In this document: positions 14,297 through 22,528 of the stretch, in pieces
Layout of the letters: each line of letters begins with the position of its first letter
How positions within the stretch are numbered: position 1 is the first letter of the stretch
DNA from: Lysobacterales bacterium
GTDB lineage: Bacteria; Pseudomonadota; Gammaproteobacteria; Xanthomonadales; Rhodanobacteraceae
Reading direction: 5' to 3'
Length of the DNA: 33,459 bases
NCBI GenBank assembly: GCA_021324945.1
Contig: JAJPID010000022.1
Coordinates: 1-33,459 of the forward strand
Made by a program: the position numbers and the translations under genes
The notes under the pieces: generated by a model
What the model saw: the letters and a program-made list of their open reading frames with translations, nothing else
Told to the model about the DNA's origin: nothing
Database searches by the model: none

Positions 14297-15009
14297 GAGA
14301 AACTCTCCACAGCCGATTCCACAACAACACGCCGGTCGCTCAGTATCGCGCCGTCTTCCATTTGCAGCACGCGGTCGGCGTGCGTGGTGAGACGCGGATC
14401 GTGGCTGACGCACAGCACGGTGGTGCCGTGCACGTGTGCGATGCGGCGCAACGTGTCGATCACGATCTGACCATTGGCCGCGTCCAGCGCGCTGGTCGGC
14501 TCGTCCGCGAACAGCAGTTGCGGCTGCTTCACCAGCGCGCGCGCGATCGCCACGCGTTGCTTCTCCCCGCCGGACAATTCTGCTGGCTTGAGATGCGTGC
14601 GCGATGCGAGACCCACTTCTTCCAGCGCCACGCGCGCCCGCTGCGCCGCCTGCGCGTCATCCACGCCCAGATAGCCCAGCGGCAGCATCACCTGCTCCAG
14701 GGCGGTCAGTGCGGGAAACAGGTTGAAGCCTTGGAACACGAATCCGGTGTGCTGTAAACGGAAGCGCTCCAGCGCGCGCGCATCGCCGCGCCAGACGTCC
14801 TCGCCCAGCGCGATCACCTTTCCGCTGTCGGGCGGCGTCAACCCGGAGAGGATCGACAGCAGCGTGCTCTTGCCGCAACCGGAGGGGCCTGCGATCAGCG
14901 TCAATTGCGCGGCATCGATTTGGAGCGACAGGCCACGCAGGATATCCGTGCGCACCTTGCCGCTGACGTAGCTCTTGTGCAGATCGGTGGCATGGAGCGC
15001 GTGGGTCAT
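14293..15009 (-). CDS. ABC transporter ATP-binding protein (DevA/LolD/MacB-like)
   Basis: This 238-aa ATPase has Walker A GPSGCGKST (41-49), Q-loop FVFQGFNLFPALT, signature LSGGEKQR (145-152), Walker B LLFADEP (165-171) and H-loop VSHDPR. The short form with no membrane domain and the FNLFPALTALEQVMLPLGYLG region place it with the LolD/MacB/DevA group, whose partners are FtsX-type permeases. It powers export rather than import. The start at 15009 lies six bases after the permease stop. The gene is third in its operon, between an FtsX-type permease and a HlyD-type adaptor, which makes a DevBCA-like tripartite exporter. DevBCA exports glycolipids in cyanobacteria; MacAB handles macrolides and enterotoxin. 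Which applies here is open. Confidence 0.95.
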   Translation of the reverse strand: MTHALHATDLHKSYVSGKVRTDILRGLSLQIDAAQLTLIAGPSGCGKSTLLSILSGLTPPDSGKVIALGEDVWRGDARALERFRLQHTGFVFQGFNLFPALTALEQVMLPLGYLGVDDAQAAQRARVALEEVGLASRTHLKPAELSGGEKQRVAIARALVKQPQLLFADEPTSALDAANGQIVIDTLRRIAHVHGTTVLCVSHDPRLTTHADRVLQMEDGAILSDRRVVVESAVESFS

Positions 15010-15014
15010 CGCGC

Positions 15015-16139
15015 TCACCGCAACAACAGGGCCGGATCGGCGTGCCGCAGCGTGCGCACCGCCACCGCGCCAGACACCAGCGCGATGCCCATCACCAGCG
15101 CTGCGCAGACCAGCCACGACAACGGATTCACCGCGACCGGCACGTCCTGACCGCGCGCCAACGCGATCAGGATCAAACTAAAGACGCCGCCGACGATCAA
15201 GCCGGACAAACCGATCCATGCGGCCTGCTCCAGGACCACGATGCGCAAGCGTCCGAAGCCCACGCCCAGCGCGTGCAGCGTGGCATATTCGCGCACGGAA
15301 CCAGCCACCGCGGCCATCAATGTCTGACTGGTAATCACCGCGCCAACCGCGAACACCACCAGCGCCAGAAACACCACGCCCAAGCCCGCACCGGTTTCCA
15401 ACATCCAGTACAGCACCGCACGGCGCGAGAAAGCCGATGCGGTCCACACGGCGTAGCCGCGCGTCTGCGCGTTCAGGCGCGCGGCGACGGCATCGGCGTC
15501 GCTGCCGGGTTTCAACTTGGCGACGTAATAGGCCACTTCCGTGCCGCCATTGTCATTGTCCAGAGCGCGCGCGGTGTCGAGCGACGCGATCACGTTGACG
15601 CCGCCCAGCGCGCGCAGGCCGTGGCCGGTGCCGACGATGCGCACCAGTTGTCCGTTGATCAGCGCCTGGTCGCCCACGTTCACGCCGAGCTTGGGCAGAT
15701 CGGCCGCATCTACCAGCACGCCGCCGGGTTCGCGCAGCAAGGCGCGTTGCTGCGGTGTCAGCACGTTGGCGAACATCATGCCGTCGGGGCGCGGATCGAT
15801 GCCCGACACGAACACCGACACACCGCCCTTGTCGGCGGGCCCGCGCCAGTCGCCGTCGATCCACGCGAACGGCTCGACGCGTTGCACCGCCGGATCGCTC
15901 AGCAACTCGACTTGCACGCGCGGCGGAATAGGCCGGCCCAGTTCGATGCTCTGGGTGCCCGGGTAACCGGCCCACAGATCGGCGTCGGAAGTGTTGATGT
16001 ATACCGCGCTCGCGCCAAAGATGCCGAACACCAGCGCGGCCTGCATCAACAGCAGCAGGCCCGAGAACGCCACCGCCAGCGCCGAGGGCAGGAATCGCCG
16101 CCATTCGTACAGCAGGGTTTTGCGGGCGAGCGGGATCAT
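15015..16139 (-). CDS. ABC transporter permease, FtsX/DevC type
   Basis: This 374-aa inner-membrane protein has an N-terminal membrane helix (about residues 15-40). A periplasmic domain of roughly 200 residues follows, with TSDADLWAGYPGTQSIELGR near its start and VFVSGIDPRPDGMMF within it. Three membrane helices make up the C-terminal FtsX domain, with GAVITSQTLMAAV, EYATLHALGVGFGRL and the last helix before RTLRHADPALLLR. The gene starts ATGA-overlapped with the outer-membrane factor stop. The permease fold moves lipid or peptide substrates from the membrane or periplasm rather than from the cytosol (established for MacB and LolCE). It belongs to the DevC family by layout. Confidence 0.93.
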   Translation of the reverse strand: MIPLARKTLLYEWRRFLPSALAVAFSGLLLLMQAALVFGIFGASAVYINTSDADLWAGYPGTQSIELGRPIPPRVQVELLSDPAVQRVEPFAWIDGDWRGPADKGGVSVFVSGIDPRPDGMMFANVLTPQQRALLREPGGVLVDAADLPKLGVNVGDQALINGQLVRIVGTGHGLRALGGVNVIASLDTARALDNDNGGTEVAYYVAKLKPGSDADAVAARLNAQTRGYAVWTASAFSRRAVLYWMLETGAGLGVVFLALVVFAVGAVITSQTLMAAVAGSVREYATLHALGVGFGRLRIVVLEQAAWIGLSGLIVGGVFSLILIALARGQDVPVAVNPLSWLVCAALVMGIALVSGAVAVRTLRHADPALLLR

Positions 16140-17533
16140 TGCTGATCCTGTGGCAGCGGCGCGCCGCCGAGTGCCTTGTACAACGCAATGCAGGCGACAC
16201 CTTCGCGCTCGCGCGCCTGTTCCGCGTCGAGTTGCGCTTTCCACCACGCGGCGTTCGCGTCGGCCACATCCACATCGTCGACCTGATTCAGTTCGCGCAA
16301 GCGGGACGTCATGCGCGCACTGCGCTGCAGGGCCTGCGCAGACTCGTCCGCATGCAACGCCGCTTCACGCGCCTGGTGCAGCTCCGCCAACGCGGATTCC
16401 ACGTCAGCCACGCCCTGCAGCACCGCCTGCCGATAGGCCAGCACGGCGGCTTTCAGTTCGTCGTCGCGCGCGTACTCGGCCGCCGCGCGCATGCCCCAGT
16501 CGAACAGCGGGATGTCGATCACCGGCCCTAGGCCCGCGGTGCGATGCACACTGCCGAGATGATCCGCGCCGCTGACGCGCGCGGCCCAAGTGATCGCACC
16601 GCCCAGACCGATGCGCGGAAAACGATCGGCATGCGCGATGCCGAGTTCACCCGCGGCTTTCAACACCTGCGCTTGCGCCTGCGCGATCTCGGGGCGCGTG
16701 CGCAGCAGATCGGCGGGCACGCTGTCGAAGCCGGTTTGCGTGGAAACCGGCAACGGTTTGGGCACAAGCAAGTCCTCGGGCGGCGCGTTGCGGCCCAGCA
16801 GCAATGCCAGTGTCTGCGCGGCCTGCGCGATCTGCGCACGCGGTTCGGCCAGCGCCGCCTGAGCCTGAGCGCTGTCCGCCTCCTCGCGTTCGACGTCCAT
16901 TCGCGACGCGAGCCGCAAACGCTCGCGCACTTCGATCAATCGCACCTTTTTTTGCATGGCGTCGGCGATCTCCTGCAACAACTTTTCGCGCGTCTGCGCG
17001 CCGCGCAATTGCAGGTAGGCGCGCACGACCTCCGCCACCAGCGACACGCGCGCCGATTGCCATTGCGCCTGCGCGGCGCCGGTTTCGCCCGCGGCGATAT
17101 CGCGTTCGGCCTGCCGGCGGCCGAACAGGCCCAATTCCCACTGCGCATCGAAACCGGCCTGGAAATAATTCGCGGTCGCTTCTGGCGTAGGCAGCGATAG
17201 CGTGCGGAACGCGAGCTGCGGCTTGTATTCCGCGTCGGAAACCGACTCCAACGCGCGCGCGGCACGCAGCCGCAGCGCCGCTTGCTGCACATCGAGATTG
17301 TCGTGCAGCGCCTGGTCGATCAACGCGTCCAATTGAGGATCGCCGAAACTTTCCCACCAGCCGTGCAGATCGGGCGTGGGCGTATTCCCTTCTACGGCAT
17401 TGCGCCACGCCGGCGGCAGATCGCCTCTCGGCAGCGGCGGCACCGCCACGCTCACGCAGGCGGCCAGCAACGCGCACGCAGCGAGCGGCAGCCCGGCGCG
17501 CGCGCGGCGCGGATTGAACCTGAAACGAGGCAT
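16136..17533 (-). CDS. Outer-membrane efflux lipoprotein (TolC/NodT family)
   Basis: This 465-aa protein begins with a lipoprotein signal (LPLAACALLAACVSVAVP; lipobox LAAC, Cys about 26). Two OEP repeats follow, each with long helices and a beta segment. WWESFGDPQLDALIDQAL near residues 58-76 and DLLRTRPEIAQAQAQVLKAAG near 285-305 are hallmarks of NodT-type outer-membrane factors such as OprM. It forms the trimeric channel through which the DevBCA-like pump would expel its substrate. It is the first gene of the operon, and its stop overlaps the permease start by four bases (ATGA). Including the channel in the operon suggests a dedicated system. No strong Shine-Dalgarno precedes ATG 17533. Confidence 0.94.
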   Translation of the reverse strand: MPRFRFNPRRARAGLPLAACALLAACVSVAVPPLPRGDLPPAWRNAVEGNTPTPDLHGWWESFGDPQLDALIDQALHDNLDVQQAALRLRAARALESVSDAEYKPQLAFRTLSLPTPEATANYFQAGFDAQWELGLFGRRQAERDIAAGETGAAQAQWQSARVSLVAEVVRAYLQLRGAQTREKLLQEIADAMQKKVRLIEVRERLRLASRMDVEREEADSAQAQAALAEPRAQIAQAAQTLALLLGRNAPPEDLLVPKPLPVSTQTGFDSVPADLLRTRPEIAQAQAQVLKAAGELGIAHADRFPRIGLGGAITWAARVSGADHLGSVHRTAGLGPVIDIPLFDWGMRAAAEYARDDELKAAVLAYRQAVLQGVADVESALAELHQAREAALHADESAQALQRSARMTSRLRELNQVDDVDVADANAAWWKAQLDAEQAREREGVACIALYKALGGAPLPQDQQ

Positions 17534-17725
17534 GGCAGGCGAGTGTAGCGGCTGCGGCCCTGTTTAGCTGGCGATCCTTCCGGGCCGCTTACACGCGGAA
17601 TCGCAGGCTCGCGCACGTTTTGGAAAGCCTTAGGAAAGTCTGCGCTGGCAAGATTTCACTTCTCCCAAACCCGCCGGCGCTAGACTTGCAGCCGCTGGTT
17701 CGCCACATCGCGTGATCGCTTCCGC

Positions 17726-18661
17726 ATGAATGCCGTTACTTCCAATTCCCGGCCGCAGCGCCGGTTCTTCGCCTATAGCAACTGGGACGTGATCCCGGTG
17801 TTGATGGTGCTGGCGCACGCCGCTTTCGTGGCGTGGCTGTTCTTCGGCTTCCACCGTACGCCCTGGGTGGTATGGGTGCCCTGCGCGCTGCTGTATTCGA
17901 TTTCCATTTCCTGGGCGATCAATTCGACCAGCCACAACTTCATTCACAATCCGTTCTTCAAGTGGGAACCGCTGAACCGGTTCTTCAGTTTTCTTTTCTC
18001 GCTGAGCATCGGTTTCAGCCAGGAGTTCTACAAGCACGTCCACCTGCGTCACCACGTCGGCAACATGGATCGCATCGGGCCCAACGGCACGACGATCGAT
18101 CCGCTGTCTATCTACCGTCACGGCAAGGACGGCAAGCCGGAAAGCCCATGGACGTACACGTTCTTCTCGTACTTCCGCGACGACATCGGCGAGTGCTACA
18201 CGCGCGTCAAAGCCAAATGGCCGCATCTGGCGCGTTGGATCAAGGCGGAAATCGCGACCGTGGTCGTGATATATCTCGTCTGCCTGATCTACGACTGGCG
18301 CGCGTTCCTGATTCTGGTGCCGTTCTACTACCTCGGCCATTCGCTGTCGTCGTTGAATGGTTATTACGAGCATTACAAGGGCAACCCGGATCAGCCGATC
18401 GCCTGGGGCGTCAGTACCTACAACAAGGTCTACAACTGGACCTGGCTCTACAACGGCTTTCACGCCGAGCACCATTACCGCCCGAAGGTGCACTGGACGA
18501 AAATGGTTGAACTGCGCGATGCGATTCGCGATGAGCAGCGCGCCAAGGGCGTCCACGTGATGCCGTATTGCCACGGTCTGGGATTCCTGGATCGGCAGCC
18601 GCCAGCGTACACACGCCTTTCGCAAACATCCGCTGCGCCGCAGACTTCACGCGCGGCGTGA
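17726..18661 (+). CDS. Fatty acid desaturase family protein
   Basis: This 311-aa membrane protein has the three histidine boxes of membrane di-iron desaturases and hydroxylases: STSHNFIHN (HxxxH, about 73), VHLRHHVG (HxxHH, about 105) and GFHAEHHYRPKVHW (HxxHH, about 248). Four membrane segments are predicted, at about 23-43, 47-68, 88-105 and 180-215. The family introduces double bonds or hydroxyl groups in acyl chains or related lipids using O2. The exact substrate cannot be told; AlkB- or DesC-like lipid desaturation are alternatives. It is divergent from the DevBCA-like operon across a 192-bp gap with no promoter I could pin down. The C-terminus beyond the last box (about 60 residues) is hydrophilic. 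Confidence 0.9.
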   Translation: MNAVTSNSRPQRRFFAYSNWDVIPVLMVLAHAAFVAWLFFGFHRTPWVVWVPCALLYSISISWAINSTSHNFIHNPFFKWEPLNRFFSFLFSLSIGFSQEFYKHVHLRHHVGNMDRIGPNGTTIDPLSIYRHGKDGKPESPWTYTFFSYFRDDIGECYTRVKAKWPHLARWIKAEIATVVVIYLVCLIYDWRAFLILVPFYYLGHSLSSLNGYYEHYKGNPDQPIAWGVSTYNKVYNWTWLYNGFHAEHHYRPKVHWTKMVELRDAIRDEQRAKGVHVMPYCHGLGFLDRQPPAYTRLSQTSAAPQTSRAA

Positions 18662-18742
18662 ATCAATGCCGCGCTTTACGCGGCGCGCCCTTGCGCTCAG
18701 AATCTCCACGCGTCTATCTGGGCGCCGCAAAAGGAGACTGCC

Positions 18743-18916
18743 GTGCTGAAGTGGGCCATCATCTTCGCCATCATCGCGCTGATCGCGGGCGCCTTGGGCT
18801 TCACCCGCGTCGAAGGCATCGCCGCCACGATCGCGAAAGTCCTGTTCGTGATCTTCCTGATCCTGTTCATCCTGGCAATCCTCGCGCTGGTGGGGATTTT
18901 CCATATGGTAATGTAG
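18743..18916 (+). CDS. DUF1328 small membrane protein
   Basis: This 57-aa protein consists of two membrane helices: [19 protein letters not shown], then a [10 protein letters not shown] turn, then [19 protein letters not shown]. It matches the YtjA-like DUF1328 family in length, in the two-helix layout and in the [13 protein letters not shown] signature. The start is GTG 18743, preceded six bases upstream by a strong AGGAG at 18732-18736. Its function is unknown; homologues are often stress-induced inner-membrane proteins. It sits 44 bases upstream of dnaG and may be cotranscribed with it, an unusual neighbour for primase. Confidence 0.9.
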   Translation: MLKWAIIFAIIALIAGALGFTRVEGIAATIAKVLFVIFLILFILAILALVGIFHMVM

Positions 18917-18960
18917 CGCAGCGGCGCTGACGTCGGCCGGGCATGGCACACTAACTAGCC

Positions 18961-20709
18961 ATGCCCGGCCTCATCCCCGAACGTTTCATCGACGAGCTGC
19001 TGGCTCGCGTCGACATCGTCGACGTGGTGCAGCGGCACGTGCCGTTGAAGCGCGCCGGGCGCGAGTGGACGGCGCGCTGTCCGTTCCACGACGAGCGTTC
19101 GCCTTCGTTTTATGTCAGCCCGAGCAAGCAGTTCTTCCACTGCTTCGGCTGCGGCGCGCACGGCAGCGCGATCAAGTTCCTGATGGATTACGAGCATCTG
19201 GAATTCCCCGATGCGGTGGAGGAACTGGCACAGTCGGTCGGACTGAAGGTACCGCGCGAAGGCGGCGACCAGCGTCCGCGCGAGGACAAGACCGATCTGT
19301 ACGCGCTGCTGGACGCGGCGGCACGCTTTTATCAGAACGAACTGAACAAGAGCGACAACGCGCGCGCCTATTGCGAGCAGCGCGGGTTGGATGCCGCGAC
19401 TATCGAACATTTCCGCATCGGCTGGGCGCCGGCGGGCTGGGATGGATTGAAGCGTGTGCTCGGCACGAATGAATATCGATTGAAGCTGCTGGAACAGGCC
19501 GGCATGTTGTCCACGGCGGAGCGCGGCAACAAATACGACCGTTTCCGCGAGCGCCTGATGTTTCCGATCATGGATCGACGGGGAAGAGTCATCGCGTTTG
19601 GCGGTCGTGTGCTCTCATCGGATCAGTCGCCCAAATATCTCAACTCTCCCGAGACGCCGCTGTTCCATAAGGGTCGCGAGTTGTTCGCGTTCTGGCAGGT
19701 GCGCCAGGCAAATACCAAGCTGGAGCGGCTGATCGTGGTCGAGGGTTACATGGATGCGATCGCACTGCATCAGGCCGGCGTCACGCAGGCGGTCGCCACG
19801 CTGGGTACCGCGACGACGCATGAACACGCGGAATTACTGTTCCGCGCCGCGCCGGACGTGGTGTTCTGCTTCGATGGCGATCGCGCCGGGCGTTCGGCCG
19901 CGTGGCGCGCGCTGGAATCGGTGCTGCCACGCATGCGCGACGGTCGCCAGGCGTTCTTCCTGTTTCTCCCCGAAGGCGAAGATCCGGACACGCTGGTGCG
20001 GTCCGAAGGCGGTGCCGGCTTCGAGGCACGGGCTGCACAGGCGCTGCCGCTGTCGGAATATTTCTATTCGGAACTGTCGCGTGACGTGAACGTCGCCACC
20101 ATTGATGGCCGCGCGCGCCTGGCCGAACACGCGAAACCCTTGCTGGCGAAATTGCCGGACGGTGCGTTTCGCGATCTGATGTACGCGGAGCTGGAGAAGC
20201 GCACGGGGCTCAACACCGGAACCACCGCTTCGACGGCACCCACTCGCGCGCCGACACGAACGCCCGCAACGAATCACACTCCGCGTCGCACCTTGGTGCG
20301 CAGCGCGATCGCGATGCTGCTGGCCGAGCCTTCGCTCGCGAGCGAAGCGCAGACGCCCTACGCCTTCGGCGCGCTGGACAAGCCCGGCGTGCCGTTGCTG
20401 ATCGAATTGCTGGATGTGGCGCGCGCGCGGCCGGGCATCAATACCGCCGCGCTGCTGGAACACTTCGCGCAGCGCGAGGAATCGGCGGCATTGCAGAAAC
20501 TGGCGATGATCGAATTTCCCGGCGAGCGCGAAGCGTTGCGCGCGGAATTCGTCGATGCCTTGCGCAAGCTGGCCGATCAGACCGTGCAGCAACGGCTGGA
20601 CGCGCTGATCCGCAAGCAGGCCAAATCCTCGTTGGATGAGATTGAAAAGAGCGAATTGCGCGAGCTGCTGGCGCGCAAGGCGCAACCGGTGTCGTCTGCC
20701 GAATCCTGA
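18961..20709 (+). CDS. dnaG: DNA primase
   Basis: This 582-aa primase makes RNA primers for replication. The N-terminal zinc-binding domain has the CHC2 ligands Cys40, His43, Cys61 and Cys64 (CPFH and CFGCG). The RNA polymerase domain follows, with its RFRERLMFPIMDRRGRVIAF segment (about 199-218) and the TOPRIM centre with Glu261 in VEGYMD and Asp305/Asp307 in CFDGDRAG. After a Thr/Pro/Arg-rich linker (about 418-440) comes the C-terminal helical domain that binds DnaB helicase. Length and domain order are normal. Its usual neighbours are absent: rpsU is about 18 kb upstream and dinB, not rpoD, follows 20 bases downstream. Confidence 0.98.
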   Translation: MPGLIPERFIDELLARVDIVDVVQRHVPLKRAGREWTARCPFHDERSPSFYVSPSKQFFHCFGCGAHGSAIKFLMDYEHLEFPDAVEELAQSVGLKVPREGGDQRPREDKTDLYALLDAAARFYQNELNKSDNARAYCEQRGLDAATIEHFRIGWAPAGWDGLKRVLGTNEYRLKLLEQAGMLSTAERGNKYDRFRERLMFPIMDRRGRVIAFGGRVLSSDQSPKYLNSPETPLFHKGRELFAFWQVRQANTKLERLIVVEGYMDAIALHQAGVTQAVATLGTATTHEHAELLFRAAPDVVFCFDGDRAGRSAAWRALESVLPRMRDGRQAFFLFLPEGEDPDTLVRSEGGAGFEARAAQALPLSEYFYSELSRDVNVATIDGRARLAEHAKPLLAKLPDGAFRDLMYAELEKRTGLNTGTTASTAPTRAPTRTPATNHTPRRTLVRSAIAMLLAEPSLASEAQTPYAFGALDKPGVPLLIELLDVARARPGINTAALLEHFAQREESAALQKLAMIEFPGEREALRAEFVDALRKLADQTVQQRLDALIRKQAKSSLDEIEKSELRELLARKAQPVSSAES

Positions 20710-20729
20710 TTCGCATCAACGCCGCACAC

Positions 20730-21827
20730 GTGACCACCGCCTTCCGCAAGATCGTGCACGTGGACATGGATGCGTTCTACGCATCGGTCGAACAGCGCGA
20801 CGATCCTTCGCTGCGCGGCCGGCCCGTGGTGGTGGCGTGGAAAGGCGCGCGCTCGGTGGTGTGCGCGGCGAGTTACGAGGCGCGCAAGTTCGGCGTGCGT
20901 TCGGCGATGCCGGCGCTGCGCGCCGAGCGCCTGTGCCCGCAGGCCGTGTTCGTGCCGCCCGATTTCACACGCTACAAGGCGGTGTCTCGGCAGGTGCGGG
21001 AGATCTTCGCGCGCCACACCGATCTGATCCAGCCGCTGTCGCTGGATGAAGCGTATCTCGACGTTACCGAACCGAAATCCGGCCTGCCTTCCGCGACCGC
21101 GGTGGCGATATCGATCCGCGCGGAGATACGCGCGGAAACACAGTTGACCGCGTCAGCCGGCGTCGCGCCCAACAAGTTCGTCGCCAAGATCGCGTCGGAT
21201 TTTCGCAAGCCCGATGGCCTGTTCGTAGTGCGTCCGCGCGAAGTGCTGGATTTCCTCTCGCCGCTGCCGGTCGAGCGTCTGCCCGGCGTCGGCAAGGTGA
21301 TGCATCGCAAACTCGCCGAGTTGAATATCGCGACGATCGCCGATCTGCGCGCGTTCGATGCCGCGCACCTGGAGCGATGTTTCGGCCGTTATGGCAAACG
21401 GCTGCACGAGCTGTCGCTCGGCATCGACGAGCGGCCGGTGACGCCGCATCAACCGACCTTGCAGATTTCCTGCGAAGACACGCTCGAGCGCGACCTGCCG
21501 CTTTCCGAACTCGCGCCGCACATCGAGCGGTTGGCAGAAAAAACCTGGGCCGCGCATGCACGCGAGGAAAGCGAACACCGCCGCATCGCGCGCAGCGTGG
21601 TGCTGAAATTGAAGACATCCGATTTCCGCATCCTCACGCGCACGCTCACACCGGCCGAACGCCCGGCTTCGGCGCGGCATATCGCGGAAATTGCCTGCGC
21701 GCTGCGCGCGCGCATCGCGTTGCCACAGCGCACGCACTACCGGCTGGTCGGGGTGGGCCTGGCCGGCTTCGTCGACATCGACAGCCTGGAAGCGCAGCCG
21801 GAATTGTTTCGCGAGCTCACAAGCTGA
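20730..21827 (+). CDS. dinB: DNA polymerase IV
   Basis: This 365-aa Y-family translesion polymerase has catalytic Asp12 in HVDMDAFYASVEQRD and Asp106/Glu107 in PLSLDEAYLDVTEP. The helix-hairpin-helix thumb VERLPGVGKVMHRKLAEL (about 175-193) and a little-finger domain reaching the end complete it. The C-terminal QPELF (residues 356-360) resembles the QLxLF clamp-binding motif. The start is the GTG at 20730, giving (M)TTAFRKIVHVDMD, in line with DinB starts. It lies 20 bases after dnaG on the same strand and is probably co-transcribed with it. No SOS box (CTGT-N8-ACAG) was noticed before it. The stop faces the glutathione peroxidase stop across seven bases. Confidence 0.97.
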   Translation: MTTAFRKIVHVDMDAFYASVEQRDDPSLRGRPVVVAWKGARSVVCAASYEARKFGVRSAMPALRAERLCPQAVFVPPDFTRYKAVSRQVREIFARHTDLIQPLSLDEAYLDVTEPKSGLPSATAVAISIRAEIRAETQLTASAGVAPNKFVAKIASDFRKPDGLFVVRPREVLDFLSPLPVERLPGVGKVMHRKLAELNIATIADLRAFDAAHLERCFGRYGKRLHELSLGIDERPVTPHQPTLQISCEDTLERDLPLSELAPHIERLAEKTWAAHAREESEHRRIARSVVLKLKTSDFRILTRTLTPAERPASARHIAEIACALRARIALPQRTHYRLVGVGLAGFVDIDSLEAQPELFRELTS

Positions 21828-21834
21828 GCCGCCT

Positions 21835-22314
21835 TCACAGCACCTGCGTCAGATCCTTGCCGATCTTCTCCGGCGTGTCGGTCGGCGCATAGCGGCGCAC
21901 GACCTTGCCTTCGCGGTCGATCAGGAATTTGGTGAAGTTCCACTTGATCGCTTCGGAGCCAAGCACGCCGGGCGCGGCATGCTTGAGATACTTGTACAGC
22001 GGGTGCGCATTCGCGCCGTTGACTTCGATCTTCTCGAACAGCGGAAAGCTGACGTCGTAGTTGAGCGAACAGAAGTTGCGGATCTCTTCCGCATCGCCTG
22101 GCTCCTGATGTCCGAACTGGTCGCAGGGAAAGCCCAGCACGACGAAGCCCTGATCTTTGTGCGCGCGGTACAGCGCTTCCAGCCCGGCGTATTGCGGCGT
22201 GAACCCGCATTGGCTGGCGACGTTTACGATCAACATCGCCTGTCCGCGGTACGTGTCGAGCTTGCGCGGCTCGCCTTCCAACGTGTTCGCCTCGAAATCG
22301 TAGATCGTTTGCAT
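21835..22314 (-). CDS. Glutathione peroxidase (Gpx/BtuE family)
   Basis: This 159-aa thiol peroxidase reduces hydroperoxides. The active-site cysteine is Cys36 in NVASQCGFTPQY, followed by GFPCDQFGHQEPG (60-72) and KWNFTKFLID (about 124-133). Together these supply the Cys, Gln, Trp and Asn of the catalytic site. Cysteine stands where animal enzymes have selenocysteine. Bacterial members often use thioredoxin rather than glutathione; the second Cys (GFPCDQ) fits such a resolving role. No signal peptide is present, so it is cytoplasmic. It is convergent with dinB and has about 210 bases of unassigned sequence upstream before the mgtA stop. Confidence 0.96.
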   Translation of the reverse strand: MQTIYDFEANTLEGEPRKLDTYRGQAMLIVNVASQCGFTPQYAGLEALYRAHKDQGFVVLGFPCDQFGHQEPGDAEEIRNFCSLNYDVSFPLFEKIEVNGANAHPLYKYLKHAAPGVLGSEAIKWNFTKFLIDREGKVVRRYAPTDTPEKIGKDLTQVL

Positions 22315-22528
22315 CCAGTCAGTCCCGCATCAACAACGGATTGCAAAGCTTAGCGAGCGAAGGCAGCTCGCGTGACGCCGGAGCGCAGGAGCCAGAGTGT
22401 ACACGCCAGTACAGGAGGATTGCCTGGCCCCGAAGCGCTACATCCATATGACGGGCCCGATTCTCGCACCGCCGGCGCGCATCATGCTGTTTTTGAATCG
22501 GGCCGAGCGCAGCAGCTTTGCAACCGTT

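Noticed and set aside
13324-14757. 477-codon plus-strand ORF opposite the adaptor and ATPase genes
   Set aside because: Arg/Pro/Ala-rich antisense frame typical of high-GC coding DNA, opposite two well-supported genes.
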